Assembly: GCA_905182325.1 (NCBI GenBank)
Contig: CAJJBD010000005.1
Coordinates: forward strand, 1 to 64,000
Source of the DNA: an uncultured Planktomarina sp.
GTDB lineage: Bacteria > Pseudomonadota > Alphaproteobacteria > Rhodobacterales > Rhodobacteraceae
DNA: 64,000 nt
Direction: 5' to 3'
Shown here: piece after piece, positions 18,193-29,052 of the stretch
How the letters are laid out: every line of letters begins with the position of its first letter
How positions within the stretch are numbered: the stretch's first letter is position 1
The notes under the pieces: model-generated
The model's input: the letters and a program-made list of their open reading frames with translations, nothing else
Database searches by the model: none
What the model was told of the DNA's origin: nothing
Program-made: the position numbers and the translations under genes

Positions 18193-19764
18193 CTAAGATT
18201 TCTGGAACATGGCAAGCATACGGCGGGTAACCATAAACCCACCAACGATATTTATTGTAGCAATCAACACCGCAGCGCCTGCCAACAGCCAGACCAAAAA
18301 GCTGCCAGAGCCAATCTGCAAAAGCGCCCCGACCACAACTATGCCTGAAATAGCATTTGTTACAGCCATTAATGGCGTATGTAAGGCATGCGATACGCCC
18401 CATATTACTTGAAAACCAATAAAACAGGACAAGACAAAAACTATGAAATGCTGCATGAAACTGGCGGGCGCGTATGCGCCAATCAAAAGCATCACAGCGC
18501 CTCCAATAATCAGCAAACTGTACTGCTGACGAGTTGCTTTACTAAAATTAGCCGCCTCCTCAGCCTTAACTTGTTCCACTGTTTTTATAGGAACGGCCTC
18601 TTTGGGTTTCGCAGCAATTGCATTTATCTTTGGTGGTGGTGGTGGAAAAGTTATCTCACCCGCGTGCGTAATTGTGGCGCCACGGATCACATCATCGTCC
18701 ATATTATGAAACAATATGCCGTCTTTTTCTGGCGTTAAGTCAGCAATCATATGGCGAATATTATTAGCATAGAGTGTACTTGCCTGAGCCGCCATCCGAC
18801 TTGGAAAATCTGTGTAACCGATAATGACGACGCCATTATCAGTGACTATTCTGGTATCCTTTACAGTGAGCTTGCAGTTGCCACCCTTTTCAGCCGCAAG
18901 ATCGATAATTACGGAGCCAGACTTCATACTGGCCACCATATCTTCAGTCCATAATTCCGGAGCATCACAGTTTGGGATCAACGCAGTGGTAATCACGATA
19001 TCAATTTCAGGTGCTATTTCTCTAAACTTTGCTAATTGGGCCGCCGCAAACTCCGGCGACGAAATCGGCGCGTATCCCCCAGTTACAGCACCATCAGCCT
19101 GTTCATCTGCAAAGTCCAAAAACACAAACTCTGCACCCATCGATTCAACTTGCTCTGCGACTTCTGGACGAACGTCGAAGGCGTAGGTGATTGCGCCAAG
19201 TGAGGTTGATGTTCCAATGGCTGCAAGGCCCGCAACTCCAGCACCAATAATCAAAACTTTAGCTGGAGGAACTTTGCCTGCAGCAGTAACTTGCCCAGTA
19301 AAAAAACGGCCGAAATTATTGCTTGCTTCAATAACTGCACGATACCCGGCGATATTTGCCATTGAAGAAAGAGCATCCATTTTTTGTGCCCTACTGATCC
19401 GTGGGACCATATCCATTGCAATAACACTTGCACCCTTTGAGCACGCCAATTCAATTAAGTTTGCTTCCGAGCCAGGATCAAAAAATGATATTAGAGTTTT
19501 TGAACTAGAAAGCCGTTTTACCTCATTTGCATTTGGTGGGCGTACTTTTGTTACAATGTCGCAAGCCTTCGTGACTGCCGCAGCACTTGACGCAATAGTA
19601 ACACCTGCTGATTTATATTCAGCGTCGTTGAAACCAGCTGCTAAGCCCGCTCCTCTTTCAATCACACACTCGTGGCCAAGCTTTTGTAGCTGCAACGCAC
19701 TTTCCGGAGTAAGTGCTACACGCTGCTCACCTTCAGATATTTCTTTTAGAGTTCCAACTTTCAA
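18193..19764 (-). CDS. pntA: NAD(P) transhydrogenase subunit alpha
   Basis: Alpha subunit of the transhydrogenase, with the NAD(H)-binding domain I. It starts with the conserved MKVGTLKEISEGEQRVALTP stretch and has a Rossmann motif IGAGVAGLAAIG near residue 175. A five-proline linker near residue 385 is followed by about four membrane segments, as in undivided E. coli-type PntA (523 residues). The start codon is TTG: AAGGA stands 8 bases upstream and the encoded residue matches the first methionine of homologues, while the only nearby ATG is out of frame. It is transcribed divergently from the SDR gene, sharing a region with two palindromes. Confidence 0.96.
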   Translation of the reverse strand: MKVGTLKEISEGEQRVALTPESALQLQKLGHECVIERGAGLAAGFNDAEYKSAGVTIASSAAAVTKACDIVTKVRPPNANEVKRLSSSKTLISFFDPGSEANLIELACSKGASVIAMDMVPRISRAQKMDALSSMANIAGYRAVIEASNNFGRFFTGQVTAAGKVPPAKVLIIGAGVAGLAAIGTSTSLGAITYAFDVRPEVAEQVESMGAEFVFLDFADEQADGAVTGGYAPISSPEFAAAQLAKFREIAPEIDIVITTALIPNCDAPELWTEDMVASMKSGSVIIDLAAEKGGNCKLTVKDTRIVTDNGVVIIGYTDFPSRMAAQASTLYANNIRHMIADLTPEKDGILFHNMDDDVIRGATITHAGEITFPPPPPKINAIAAKPKEAVPIKTVEQVKAEEAANFSKATRQQYSLLIIGGAVMLLIGAYAPASFMQHFIVFVLSCFIGFQVIWGVSHALHTPLMAVTNAISGIVVVGALLQIGSGSFLVWLLAGAAVLIATINIVGGFMVTRRMLAMFQKS

Positions 19765-19848
19765 GATTTTCGTCCTTTCATGACGGGGCTTCTCACCACT
19801 CAGAATTCACGGTTGAATTACATTTGATATTTAGCGCCGTAGTTACCG

Positions 19849-19867
19849 TGCGCAACAATATTGCGCA
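19849..19867. promoter_or_regulatory. Palindrome TGCGCAA-N5-TTGCGCA, candidate operator
   Basis: A perfect 7-bp inverted repeat with a 5-base spacer, in the divergent region between pntA and the SDR gene, about 70-90 bases upstream of the SDR start. Symmetry and spacing suit a dimeric repressor or activator; the regulator is unknown. Confidence 0.5.
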
Positions 19868-19882
19868 ACAGATCAAGCGTGG

Positions 19883-19899
19883 CGTTTCGCCGCGAAACG
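19883..19899. promoter_or_regulatory. Palindrome CGTTTCG-N3-CGAAACG, candidate operator
   Basis: A second perfect 7-bp inverted repeat with a 3-base spacer, 16 bases after the first palindrome. It overlaps where the -35 region would lie for the TATACT at 19914-19919, so a bound regulator would act directly on the SDR promoter. The sequence differs from the first palindrome, suggesting two different regulators. Confidence 0.5.
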
Positions 19900-19938
19900 T
19901 GAGTATATTTTACTATACTATTATTAAGGAGAATATTT

Positions 19939-20694
19939 GTGACACTCACAGGAAAAAAAGCCGTTGTTACAGGCGGTGGAACCGGAATTGGAATAGCAAT
20001 TGCACGCAGGTTGGCCACTGAAGGGTGCAAGGTCGCAATAACTGGCCGTCGGCTAGATGTACTTAACGAGGCATGTAAGCCCTTCGGAGGGATCCCCATT
20101 AAAATGGACGTGTCTCAAGAGATCTCTGTTGTCGATGGGATGCAACGCATAGCAGATCAACTGGGTACGATTGATATCTGTGTAGCTAATGCAGGAATTG
20201 CAGAGGGACAGAATATTCGCAATTCCAGCCTCGAGTTTTGGCGCAATATTATGGCGGTTAATTTAGATGGGACTTATTTAACAGTGAGAGAGGCCTTGCG
20301 GCATATGCCAGTAAAAAAATGGGGCCGTATAATTGCTGTTGCCTCTATTGCTGGACTTCGTGGTTTAAAAGGCGCTCACGCCTATAGCGCATCAAAACAT
20401 GGCGTTGTGGGAATGATACGCGCTCTATCGTCGGACCACGCAAAATTACCCATAACTTTTAATACTATTTGTCCAGGATACGTGGATACTGATATTATCA
20501 AACGAAACGCAAAAAACATCTCCAGTCGCACACAAATGAGTGAGGATGCTGCCCGAGATCTGATGGTTAAACTGAATCCCCATGGCCGCTTGATAACTCC
20601 GGATGAAATTGCAACTGCTGCATTGTGGATCTGTTCCAAAGGTGCAGACAGCTACGATGGCCAAGCTCTAGAAATTTCTGGAAGCCAGCCCTGA
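19939..20694 (+). CDS. Short-chain dehydrogenase/reductase
   Basis: A 251-residue classical SDR: cofactor loop TGGGTGIG near the N-terminus, NAG motif in CVANAGIAEG, and the catalytic serine, tyrosine and lysine in VASIAGLRG and YSASK. It probably oxidises a hydroxyl or reduces a keto group with NAD(P)H; the substrate cannot be read, although 3-hydroxyacyl or 3-hydroxybutyrate-type SDRs are the closest in feel. The start is GTG with AAGGAG seven bases before it. Two palindromes lie in its upstream region, so expression is probably controlled by a ligand or metabolite. Confidence 0.87.
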   Translation: MTLTGKKAVVTGGGTGIGIAIARRLATEGCKVAITGRRLDVLNEACKPFGGIPIKMDVSQEISVVDGMQRIADQLGTIDICVANAGIAEGQNIRNSSLEFWRNIMAVNLDGTYLTVREALRHMPVKKWGRIIAVASIAGLRGLKGAHAYSASKHGVVGMIRALSSDHAKLPITFNTICPGYVDTDIIKRNAKNISSRTQMSEDAARDLMVKLNPHGRLITPDEIATAALWICSKGADSYDGQALEISGSQP

Positions 20695-20701
20695 TTAATG
20701 T

Positions 20702-21454
20702 CTAACTATCCCTCCACCATCGGTTAACTGCAGCCCCGAAAGCTGCAAACAAAGACTTTGATACTGGATCGTCGCTTGCACGGTATTCAGGATGCCATTG
20801 GACTCCGATAGCAAAGCCTTTTGCGTCAATAACATAAATAGCTTCTGGTGTACCATCCGATGCATGCCCATCTATAGATATTCGCGCGCCAGTATTTTTG
20901 ATACCCTGGCCATGTAGCGTGTTAGTCCATACGGAGTCATCGCCAAACAATTTTGCAAAAACTCCACCAGGAGTGAGGGTGACTTCGTGTCTAATTGCAA
21001 ACTTTTCGTCTAATGTGCCCCCCGGCGGCATTCGGTGATTTTCCCGGCCAGGTAGATCTCGAATTTCTGGGTATAGGCTTCCACCCATTGCTACATTTAA
21101 TTCTTGAAAGCCGCGGCATATCGCGAGCATTGGCTGGCCACGCTCAACTAAAGCTCGAATTAATGGGAGGGTCAGCCCATCTCTTTTTTCATCCATCGCC
21201 CCATGAGCGTCAGTAAGCGGCTCACCATATTCTTTTGGGTGAACATTTGGACGTCCACCGGTAAAGACAAAACCGTCACATGTATCCATGATATCTTCAA
21301 TTGGTACAAGCTTTTGATCAGGAGGAATGATCAAAGGTAACGCGCCACAGATTTCACGTACAGCCCAGGCATTCATATCACCTGAAGCATGAACAGGATA
21401 ATCATCATTTATTAAATAGTGGTTACCAATGATGCCTACCACGGGACTGGGCAT
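20702..21454 (-). CDS. Class I glutamine amidotransferase-like hydrolase (peptidase C26, PuuD type)
   Basis: A 250-residue protein of the gamma-glutamyl-gamma-aminobutyrate hydrolase family. The nucleophile cysteine is in AICRGFQELN, and the rest of the triad is in GVQWHPE near the C-terminus; FVFTGGRPNVHP is the conserved oxyanion-side loop. PuuD cleaves gamma-glutamyl-GABA in putrescine degradation, but no other puu gene is nearby, so the substrate may differ. AAGGA precedes the ATG. The convergent SDR stop is only 7 bases from its stop. Confidence 0.85.
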   Translation of the reverse strand: MPSPVVGIIGNHYLINDDYPVHASGDMNAWAVREICGALPLIIPPDQKLVPIEDIMDTCDGFVFTGGRPNVHPKEYGEPLTDAHGAMDEKRDGLTLPLIRALVERGQPMLAICRGFQELNVAMGGSLYPEIRDLPGRENHRMPPGGTLDEKFAIRHEVTLTPGGVFAKLFGDDSVWTNTLHGQGIKNTGARISIDGHASDGTPEAIYVIDAKGFAIGVQWHPEYRASDDPVSKSLFAAFGAAVNRWWRDS

Positions 21455-21701
21455 ACAAATTCCTTAACATTGTACATTCTGGCAACCATATCTATTCGGT
21501 ACAAATTTTCAAAGCATAAAGAAGAAAAACCGCAGAGGGCCGGATAATCAACATCTTATTCGCTTTCAATTATTTTCGCTTTACCGTTAATTGATAGAAA
21601 ATGCTTAATCAATATCAGACTAAAACAATAAGGTTAATTTTTTATAAATAGATTAATATTATTTTTGTGTAGATTAACTTTTAAATATTTCTGGTGAGCT
21701 T

Positions 21702-22130
21702 TTAACCGTCCCCGAAAAATCCTGCAGCATCAATACCTGCTAAGGCTGCAATAAGGTCATGATCTGAGCTGTCTCCAGTTACTCCAACAGCACCAACCAC
21801 CTCGCCATTTAAATCACGAACAAGCACTCCACCAGGCACAGGGATAACCTTTCCACCGTAAACACCATTCACCGCAGCCATGAAATAAGCCTGCTCTTCC
21901 GCACGTGCCATTTGCGCACTGCCTGGCATACCTAACATTACACTTCCGTAGGCCTTGCCTTGCGCAATCGCAAATCTACCAGGAGCGGCACCATCTTCAC
22001 GTTCAAACGCTATGACGTGGCCCCCTGCGTCTAGGACTACCACAGATAGAGGCTTTAAGCCCAAATCATTACCTTTTTTTAAAGATGACCGAATCATGAT
22101 TTGAGCATCACTTAGTTTAATACATGGCAT
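21702..22130 (-). CDS. glcG: GlcG/HbpS-family heme-degrading-domain protein
   Basis: A 142-residue protein of the GlcG/HbpS fold with the typical VVVLDAGGHVIAFEREDGA, GRFAIAQGKAYGSV and PVPGGVLVRD segments. Family members are found in glycolate operons or bind heme; their precise activity is not settled. The ATG with GGAAAG upstream is preferred over a TTG seven codons earlier. It lies 66 bases downstream of malate synthase G on the same strand, the pairing seen in E. coli glc operons, supporting the name glcG. Confidence 0.82.
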   Translation of the reverse strand: MPCIKLSDAQIMIRSSLKKGNDLGLKPLSVVVLDAGGHVIAFEREDGAAPGRFAIAQGKAYGSVMLGMPGSAQMARAEEQAYFMAAVNGVYGGKVIPVPGGVLVRDLNGEVVGAVGVTGDSSDHDLIAALAGIDAAGFFGDG

Positions 22131-22196
22131 TGTTTTCTCTTTCCGTATCAAGACTATTTATTTGACAACTAAACGATATTATCTCGCAACTTGTGT

Positions 22197-24326
22197 TTAT
22201 AGAGCCTTCAACTCCAATCGGCGGCGATGTAGAACTGGTTCGGTATAACCAGATGGTTGCGTCCTGCCTTCAAAAACTAAGTCACAGGCTGCTAAAAATG
22301 CAATGCCATCAAAATCTGGGGCCATGGGCACATAGGATGGATCCTGGCAATTTTGTTCATCAACCACTCTAGCCATTTTCTTCATTGCACTCAGTACAAT
22401 CTCACGATCAACGACCGCGTGGTGAAGCCAATTGGCGAGGGCTTGCGACGAAATACGGCAAGTAGCCCGATCCTCCATCAGCCCAATATTGTTAATATCT
22501 GGAACCTTTGAACATCCAATGCCACTATCTACCCACCTAACCACGTATCCCAAAATTCCTTGTGCATTATTCTCAATTTCTTTTGTCAGTTCTTCTGGTG
22601 ACCAATTATTGCCAGAAGAGATTGGTATCGAAAGTAACTCATCTAACCCCCAACGAGCGCCTTTTTCTTTGAGACGTCGCTGTTCATCCATCACATCAAC
22701 CTGATGGTAGTGAGTGGCGTGCAAGGTTGCGGCAGTTGGGCTCGGCACCCATGCGCAAGTTGCACCAGATTTAGGATGCCCTATTTTTTGTGTAAGCATG
22801 TCTTCCATTAAATCTGGCATCGCCCACATCCCTTTTCCGATCTGCGCATTGCCCTGAAAACCACAGGCTAGGCCAATATCGACATTACGATCCTCATAAG
22901 CATTAATCCAAGGCGAGAGCTTCATTTGGCCTTTTGGGATCATTGCCCCAGCTTCCATGGAGGTGTGGATTTCGTCTCCGGTACGGTCTAGAAATCCAGT
23001 ATTTATAAAAGCAACCCTCGACTTAGCCGCGTAAATACATGCTTTTAGGTTGACACTCGTGCGACGTTCTTCATCCATAATACCCAACTTAACAGTATTT
23101 TGTGGCAGACCTAAAATTCGCTCAACATAAGTGAAAATCTGATCCGTAAATGCCACTTCTTCTGGACCATGCATTTTAGGTTTAACCACATAAACAGAGC
23201 CAAAAAGAGAGTTGCCCCCTGGCTTGTCTAGATCGTGCATTGCAATCAAAGTTGTACAGAGGGCATCTAGTAGACCCTCTCCAATTTCTAACCCGTCTCG
23301 GTCAATAACAGCTGGGTTTGTCATCAGATGGCCTACGTTACGAATTAGCATCAATGCTCGACCTTTTAAATTAACTTGCAGTCCCGCTTTAAAATAAGCC
23401 AAATCATTATTTAAAGTACGGTCAAAGGTTTTGCCATCTTTCGTTACACCTTCACGCAGATCACCGCGCATCAGTCCTAACCAGTTCTTATAAGCTACAA
23501 CTTTATCTGGAGCATCAACTGCTGCGACGGAATCTTCACAGTCCATTATTACAGAAATGGCACTCTCCAAACAAATATCATTAACATTAGCCCTATCGCT
23601 AGAACCGACATTTCCATCAGGATCAATTTTTATGATAATGTGGAGGCCATTTTTTTGTAAAAATAATTCAATAACTTCGCCGTCATTAGTTTGGTTCATA
23701 CCGACGTATTGTTGCGGAAAAGCTAAAGCTGGTACTAGTTGATGGTTAACAATTTTATAGCCATCAACTTCTGCATGGGATCCATGCGCCAGAGGAACAG
23801 CCCCATCAAGATAATCTTTGGCCCAGCTAATCACCCGCCCACCTCGAACCGCGTCATAGCCTTGAGATGCTGGTAAATCGCCCATTGCGTCAGTACCATA
23901 AAGAGCGTCGTAAAGGCTGCCCCAGCGCGCGTTTGCTGCGTTTAATGCATAACGAGCGTTCATGATTGGGACAACCAACTGCGGTCCTGGAATCGAGGCA
24001 ATTTCCGGATCAATATTTTGTGTCGAGATCTGAAACTCGTTTGGTTCAGTAACAAGATATCCAATATCACTTAGAAAACCTTGATATTTTGCTGGATCAT
24101 GTTCCCTGCCACGGTTATCGATGTGCCAGCGATCAATTTTAGCCTGCATTTTTTCGCGCTCTGCCAGCAAAGCTCGGTTTTTTGGCCCAAGTTCATGAGT
24201 GATTTCTGCCAAACCGGTCCAAAACTGATTAGCCGTGACACTTAGGCCAGGCAACACTTGTAATTCAATGAAATTGAAAAGCTCATTCGCAATCGAAAGT
24301 CCAGCCACGGGGGTACGGTTTGACAT
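22197..24326 (-). CDS. glcB: Malate synthase G
   Basis: Condenses glyoxylate with acetyl-CoA to malate. The 709-residue length is typical of isoform G. Conserved stretches include [28 protein letters not shown] and the [11 protein letters not shown] region, and a cysteine (C615-616 area, [10 protein letters not shown]) in the acetyl-CoA-binding part. GGAG stands upstream of the ATG. It is followed by glcG, but glycolate oxidase genes are not in the window. Together with fumC it feeds the TCA cycle from two-carbon compounds. Confidence 0.96.
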   Translation of the reverse strand: MSNRTPVAGLSIANELFNFIELQVLPGLSVTANQFWTGLAEITHELGPKNRALLAEREKMQAKIDRWHIDNRGREHDPAKYQGFLSDIGYLVTEPNEFQISTQNIDPEIASIPGPQLVVPIMNARYALNAANARWGSLYDALYGTDAMGDLPASQGYDAVRGGRVISWAKDYLDGAVPLAHGSHAEVDGYKIVNHQLVPALAFPQQYVGMNQTNDGEVIELFLQKNGLHIIIKIDPDGNVGSSDRANVNDICLESAISVIMDCEDSVAAVDAPDKVVAYKNWLGLMRGDLREGVTKDGKTFDRTLNNDLAYFKAGLQVNLKGRALMLIRNVGHLMTNPAVIDRDGLEIGEGLLDALCTTLIAMHDLDKPGGNSLFGSVYVVKPKMHGPEEVAFTDQIFTYVERILGLPQNTVKLGIMDEERRTSVNLKACIYAAKSRVAFINTGFLDRTGDEIHTSMEAGAMIPKGQMKLSPWINAYEDRNVDIGLACGFQGNAQIGKGMWAMPDLMEDMLTQKIGHPKSGATCAWVPSPTAATLHATHYHQVDVMDEQRRLKEKGARWGLDELLSIPISSGNNWSPEELTKEIENNAQGILGYVVRWVDSGIGCSKVPDINNIGLMEDRATCRISSQALANWLHHAVVDREIVLSAMKKMARVVDEQNCQDPSYVPMAPDFDGIAFLAACDLVFEGRTQPSGYTEPVLHRRRLELKAL

Positions 24327-24543
24327 AAGTTAAAGCTCCAAATTGCAGTGGTAGGTTTCGAATTTCTGCAGTCAATAATCCGAATAGCTTTCCCTGACTT
24401 CACAGGCAAGCCAAGTTTAAAATTATTTCAGTCTGATTTCTTCATTTAAAAGCAAGTTGCCAATTTAAAATAAAAAAATTCATGGATATTACAACTCATG
24501 GCAAAGAAGGTTATGGAAAATAAAAAAACGCGTCGGAGCCGTC

Positions 24544-27096
24544 ATGACAAATCAAGATACACAGACCATTTACCTCTCTGATTACCAACCACCTGCTTTT
24601 CTTGTTGACCATGTAGAGCTCGAATTTGTGCTAGACCCGTTTTGTACGCGAGTACTTTCAACAATAAAGTTTCGGAAAAATCCAGAAAGCAAAATCACTA
24701 AATTTTTTTTGCATGGTGAAGAACTGAAATTTATTTCTGCGCAAATTAACGGCGTTAATGTGAAACCTTTACTTACCGAAGCAGGCCTTTCGTGCGAAGT
24801 TCCAGACACACCCTTCACCTGGCAAGCCGAGGTTGAGATTAACCCAAGTGCTAATACAGCCTTGTCCGGCCTTTACATGTCTAATGGGATGTTTTGCACG
24901 CAGTGCGAACCAGAGGGTTTCAGGCGGATAACATATTACCCTGATCGGCCAGATGTCATGGCAACATTTGACGTTAAAATCCACAGCGACCTACCCTATG
25001 CTCTGTCTAACGGTGAACCATTAGGACGGACGGGAAATGTAACAAAATGGAGTGACCCTTGGCCAAAACCTTCTTATCTTTTTGCCTTGGTAAGTGGTAC
25101 GTTTGAGGTATTTTCCGACCAGTTTACAACAATGTCAGGCAAGTTAATTGACTTAAATATTTATGTTCGGAAGGGTGACGAAGATAAATGTGCTTTTGCC
25201 ATGAAATCTCTCCAGAGCAGTATGCATTGGGATGAAAAAAGCTATAACCGTGAATACGATCTTAGTATATTTAATATAGTGGCTGTCGACGACTTCAATA
25301 TGGGAGCCATGGAGAACAAGGGCTTAAATATTTTCAACTCGTCAGCCGTCTTAGCCAGTGCCGAAACCTCTGTAGACCGTAATTTTGAAAGTATTGAAGC
25401 GATAATTGCGCATGAGTACTTTCACAACTGGACAGGTAACCGTATCACGTGTCGTGATTGGTTTCAGTTAAGTTTAAAAGAGGGCCTTACAGTCTTTAGG
25501 GACCAAGAGTTTAGTGCTGATATGCGTGGGACTGATGTTCGGCGGATTGAGGATGTAAAAGCCCTCCGTAATCGCCAGTTTCGAGAAGATAACGGCCCAC
25601 TTGCACACTCTGTGAGGCCGGACAGCTTTGTTGAGATTAATAATTTTTATACAGCAACAGTCTATGAAAAAGGTGCTGAACTAATTCGAATGCTGAAAGC
25701 ACTCGTAGGAGAAGACAAGTATAAGACAGCCCTTGATCTCTATTTTAAACGGCACGACGGCCAAGCATGTACAATTGAAGATTGGTTGCAAGTTTTTAGT
25801 GACACTACGGATGAGAGCTTCGACCAATTCAAATTGTGGTACAGTCAAGCTGGTACACCCCAAATTAAAGTTGATGAGAGCTTTGTCGACGGTACGTTGA
25901 CCCTAAAGCTAAGCCAATCGATCCCCAACACGCCAGGTCAAAAAAACAAGCAACCAATGGTTATGCCCGTTGCATTAGGTTTGCTAAACACTGATGGGTC
26001 TGAGGTCCTCTCAACACAAATGTTAACATTAGATCAAATGTCCCAAATCTTTTCTTTTACTGGTCTCAAAGAAAAACCAATTCTGTCAATATTGCGAGGA
26101 TTTTCCGCACCAGTAACTCTAAAACACGTCACCACAGAAGCTGAACAATTAGTCCTACTTAAACACGACACTGATATGTTTAATCGCTGTGAAGCTAGTC
26201 GTAATTTAGGCTTAGAAAGTTTAATTGGGATGGTACTAAAAGGTACATCAGCAAAAACTGTTTATATGGAATCCTTGCTACAATTAATTGCAGATGAAAA
26301 CCTAAATCCAGCCTTCCGTGCGCTTTGCTGCGCTTTACCCAATCAGGACGAAATAGCAAAAGCTCTAGCAGATAGGCGGCTTATACCAGACCCAATCGAG
26401 ATACATAAAGCGCACAAAGCTCATTCTATGCAGATGGCTGAACTAGGTCACAATATTTTTACTAAAGTATATTACTATCATACGGTTAAAGGAGATTACT
26501 CACCAAACGAAGCAGATTGTGGCCACCGTGCTCTAGCCAACCTTGCGCTGCATTATGTAACGCTATTGGATAATGGCAACTTAGCCCAGCAGCAATTTAA
26601 TAATGCAGATAATATGACGCTTCAACTGCCAGCACTTAGTAACCTGATAAAAGCTGGTAATGGGGCTCAAGCCATTACAAATTTTTATGAACAGTGGCGT
26701 AATGAAAGACTAGTTATCGACAAATGGTTTAGTCTCCAGGTAGCGAGCTGCGAACCAGGCGCCGCAGTTTCTGTTGCTGCGGCTCTAATAAAACATCCTG
26801 ATTTCACACTGAAAAACCCCAACAGGTTTCGTGCATTAATTGAGGCATTAGCGATGACACCAGCAGCCTTTCACCAACCAGATGGTTCAGCATACAATCT
26901 GGTTACAAATCAATTGATTGCCTTAGATGATTTGAACCCACAGCTTTGCGCCCGCATGACTACTGTCTTTGACACTTGGAAAATATATGACAAAAGCCGC
27001 CAAATAATGATTAATACTGCACTAAAGCGTATCGCTAAAAAACCAAATCTATCTCGAGATACAAGTGAAATTTTAGCCCGCCTATTAAATGCATAG
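24544..27096 (+). CDS. pepN: Aminopeptidase N (M1 family)
   Basis: Zinc aminopeptidase removing N-terminal residues from peptides, cytoplasmic in bacteria. The 850 residues carry the exopeptidase motif GAMEN (in NMGAMENKGLN) and the zinc site HEYFHNW, about residue 290, with the third ligand glutamate in the following LKEGLTVF. The C-terminal half is the all-helical PepN-type domain. GGAG lies 5 bases before the ATG. Size and layout match E. coli PepN. It is divergent from glcB and reads toward gatB, with about 110 bases between. Confidence 0.96.
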   Translation: MTNQDTQTIYLSDYQPPAFLVDHVELEFVLDPFCTRVLSTIKFRKNPESKITKFFLHGEELKFISAQINGVNVKPLLTEAGLSCEVPDTPFTWQAEVEINPSANTALSGLYMSNGMFCTQCEPEGFRRITYYPDRPDVMATFDVKIHSDLPYALSNGEPLGRTGNVTKWSDPWPKPSYLFALVSGTFEVFSDQFTTMSGKLIDLNIYVRKGDEDKCAFAMKSLQSSMHWDEKSYNREYDLSIFNIVAVDDFNMGAMENKGLNIFNSSAVLASAETSVDRNFESIEAIIAHEYFHNWTGNRITCRDWFQLSLKEGLTVFRDQEFSADMRGTDVRRIEDVKALRNRQFREDNGPLAHSVRPDSFVEINNFYTATVYEKGAELIRMLKALVGEDKYKTALDLYFKRHDGQACTIEDWLQVFSDTTDESFDQFKLWYSQAGTPQIKVDESFVDGTLTLKLSQSIPNTPGQKNKQPMVMPVALGLLNTDGSEVLSTQMLTLDQMSQIFSFTGLKEKPILSILRGFSAPVTLKHVTTEAEQLVLLKHDTDMFNRCEASRNLGLESLIGMVLKGTSAKTVYMESLLQLIADENLNPAFRALCCALPNQDEIAKALADRRLIPDPIEIHKAHKAHSMQMAELGHNIFTKVYYYHTVKGDYSPNEADCGHRALANLALHYVTLLDNGNLAQQQFNNADNMTLQLPALSNLIKAGNGAQAITNFYEQWRNERLVIDKWFSLQVASCEPGAAVSVAAALIKHPDFTLKNPNRFRALIEALAMTPAAFHQPDGSAYNLVTNQLIALDDLNPQLCARMTTVFDTWKIYDKSRQIMINTALKRIAKKPNLSRDTSEILARLLNA

Positions 27097-27205
27097 GTTA
27101 ACCCAAAAAGTGCAGTTTTATGCATGATTGCGAACAGACGTCTTGTTCCTTTTTGTAGATAGCAATACAACGAATGTAGATAAATTTATTAGGCGAGGCA
27201 TCACA

Positions 27206-28717
27206 ATGCTGGATCAAACATTTCAGACACCAGCACCAAAAGTTATTGCGGGGGCAAAACACAATTGGGAACTTGTCATAGGACTAGAGGTCCACGCGCA
27301 AGTGAGCAGTAATGCTAAACTCTTCTCTGGTGCATCAACTACCTTTGGGGCAGAGCCTAATTCAAACGTAGCCTTTGTAGACGCTGGTATGCCTGGCATG
27401 CTGCCTGTGATAAACGAAGAATGTGTCGCTCAGGCCGTAAGAACAGGATTGGGGCTAAAAGCTAATATCAATTTATTGTCAGCCTTTGACCGTAAAAACT
27501 ATTTTTATCCTGATTTGCCACAGGGCTACCAGATCAGTCAATTATACCATCCTATTGTCGGCGAAGGTGAAGTCTTCGTAGAAATGGACGATGGAACCGC
27601 ACGTACTGTTCGTATTGAACGTATTCACCTCGAGCAAGACGCTGGAAAGTCTGTTCATGATATGGATCCAAACAATTCTTTTGTAGACCTCAACCGCACT
27701 GGTGTTGCCTTAATGGAGATAGTTAGTCGCCCGGACATTCGAGGTCCTGAGGAAGCGGCTGCTTACGTCACCAAATTACGTCAAATTATGCAATATTTGG
27801 GAACATGTGATGGCAACATGCAAAATGGTAGTCTCAGAGCTGATGTAAATGTCTCAGTTTGCCGTCCAGGTGAATACGAAAAGTATCAAGCTACACAAGA
27901 TTTCACTCATCTTGGAACTCGTTGCGAAATTAAAAATATGAATTCAATGCGGTTTATGCAAGCGGCCATTGACTTTGAAGCTAGGCGCCAAATAGCAATC
28001 TTAGAAGATGGCGGCATCGTTAATCAAGAAACTCGCCTATATGACGCCGATAAAAACGAAACTCGGTCTATGCGGTCAAAAGAGGAAGCGCATGACTATA
28101 GATATTTTCCCTGCCCAGACCTTCTGCCGCTTGAGATAGAGCAGGACTGGGTCGATGAGCTTGCAACGAAATTGCCGGAATTACCTGATGCTAAAAAGTC
28201 GCGCTTTATGTCTAGTTTCAACCTATCCAATTATGATGCTGGCGTTTTGACGGCAGATACTCAAAATGCAACTTATTTTGAACAAGTGGCAAACGGCCGT
28301 GACGGTAAAGCTGCCGCAAACTGGGTAATAAATGAGTTATTTGGCAGAATGAAAAAAGAAGGCGTGACAGTTTCATATTGTCCCGTTTCACCAGATCAAC
28401 TCGGCAGTATTATCGACCTGATAGCCAATGGTGAAATTTCTGGAAAAATCGCAAAAGAACTTTTTGAAATTGTTTACACTGAGGGCGGTAATCCAGCCGA
28501 TATTGTTAGTAGTCGAGGCATGACGCAAGTCACAGATACTAGTGCCATTGAGGCTACGGTAACCCAAATTATTGCAGATAATCCAATCCAAGTTGAGAAG
28601 GCAAAACAAAATCCAAAATTAGCCGGTTGGTTTGTCGGTCAGGTAATTAAAGCAACAGGCGGTAAAGCTAATCCACAACTTGTAAATCAAATTGTGGCAT
28701 CAAAGCTTAGTCTTTAG
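27206..28717 (+). CDS. gatB: Aspartyl/glutamyl-tRNA amidotransferase subunit B
   Basis: Subunit of GatCAB, which converts misacylated Glu-tRNA(Gln) or Asp-tRNA(Asn) to the correct amide form. The 503 residues open with the family motif [12 protein letters not shown] and contain [19 protein letters not shown] and a C-terminal helical YqeY-like tail. I moved the start to the ATG with GAGG 8 bases upstream; the open frame extends 26 codons further without support. gatA and gatC are not here, which is common. Its stop overlaps the convergent bolA stop by 4 bases. Confidence 0.96.
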   Translation: MLDQTFQTPAPKVIAGAKHNWELVIGLEVHAQVSSNAKLFSGASTTFGAEPNSNVAFVDAGMPGMLPVINEECVAQAVRTGLGLKANINLLSAFDRKNYFYPDLPQGYQISQLYHPIVGEGEVFVEMDDGTARTVRIERIHLEQDAGKSVHDMDPNNSFVDLNRTGVALMEIVSRPDIRGPEEAAAYVTKLRQIMQYLGTCDGNMQNGSLRADVNVSVCRPGEYEKYQATQDFTHLGTRCEIKNMNSMRFMQAAIDFEARRQIAILEDGGIVNQETRLYDADKNETRSMRSKEEAHDYRYFPCPDLLPLEIEQDWVDELATKLPELPDAKKSRFMSSFNLSNYDAGVLTADTQNATYFEQVANGRDGKAAANWVINELFGRMKKEGVTVSYCPVSPDQLGSIIDLIANGEISGKIAKELFEIVYTEGGNPADIVSSRGMTQVTDTSAIEATVTQIIADNPIQVEKAKQNPKLAGWFVGQVIKATGGKANPQLVNQIVASKLSL

Positions 28718-28986
28718 GTGCCACGTACTTTAAGCGCTAAAGCATGGATTTTTTCCATCACTGCGGATCCAAGAGCGGTATGAATGGCGCGATGCTGAGT
28801 AAGTCTGTTCATAGTAGAAAAACAAGCAGCTACAATTTCCACCTCAAAGTGACTTTGCCCACCTTCCTGAAATCCTGAGTGCCCTCGATGGGCTTCTGAA
28901 ACATCTAAAACAACTAATTCGATAGGATCAAAGCTATGTTGGAGAATTTTTTCAATCTCATCTAGCATTCTTTCATTTTTTTTCAT
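28714..28986 (-). CDS. bolA: BolA family protein
   Basis: A 90-residue BolA-fold protein. It has the conserved central histidine-containing HRGHSG loop, the SHFEVEIVA strand and the [11 protein letters not shown] helix. BolA proteins work with monothiol glutaredoxins in iron-sulfur cluster handling, or as transcription regulators. AAGGGG lies before the ATG. It is divergent from the J-domain gene, with a 66-base shared promoter region, and ends convergently with gatB. Confidence 0.92.
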   Translation of the reverse strand: MKKNERMLDEIEKILQHSFDPIELVVLDVSEAHRGHSGFQEGGQSHFEVEIVAACFSTMNRLTQHRAIHTALGSAVMEKIHALALKVRGT

Positions 28987-29052
28987 GTTAGCCCCTTACA
29001 TCTTTTCCATTCAGCCCTACACTCTACTCTTCGAGTCGGAAAGTTGATTGCA

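Noticed and set aside
19187-19783. 198-codon plus-strand frame opposite pntA
   Set aside because: Mirror frame of an intact, well-conserved gene; low-complexity Ala/Ser/Thr-rich product typical of antisense frames.
24498-24581. 27-codon frame overlapping the pepN start (basic peptide starting MAKKVMENKK)
   Set aside because: No ribosome-binding site at proper spacing and no known family; pepN has its own good site. Possible upstream frame, but not supportable.
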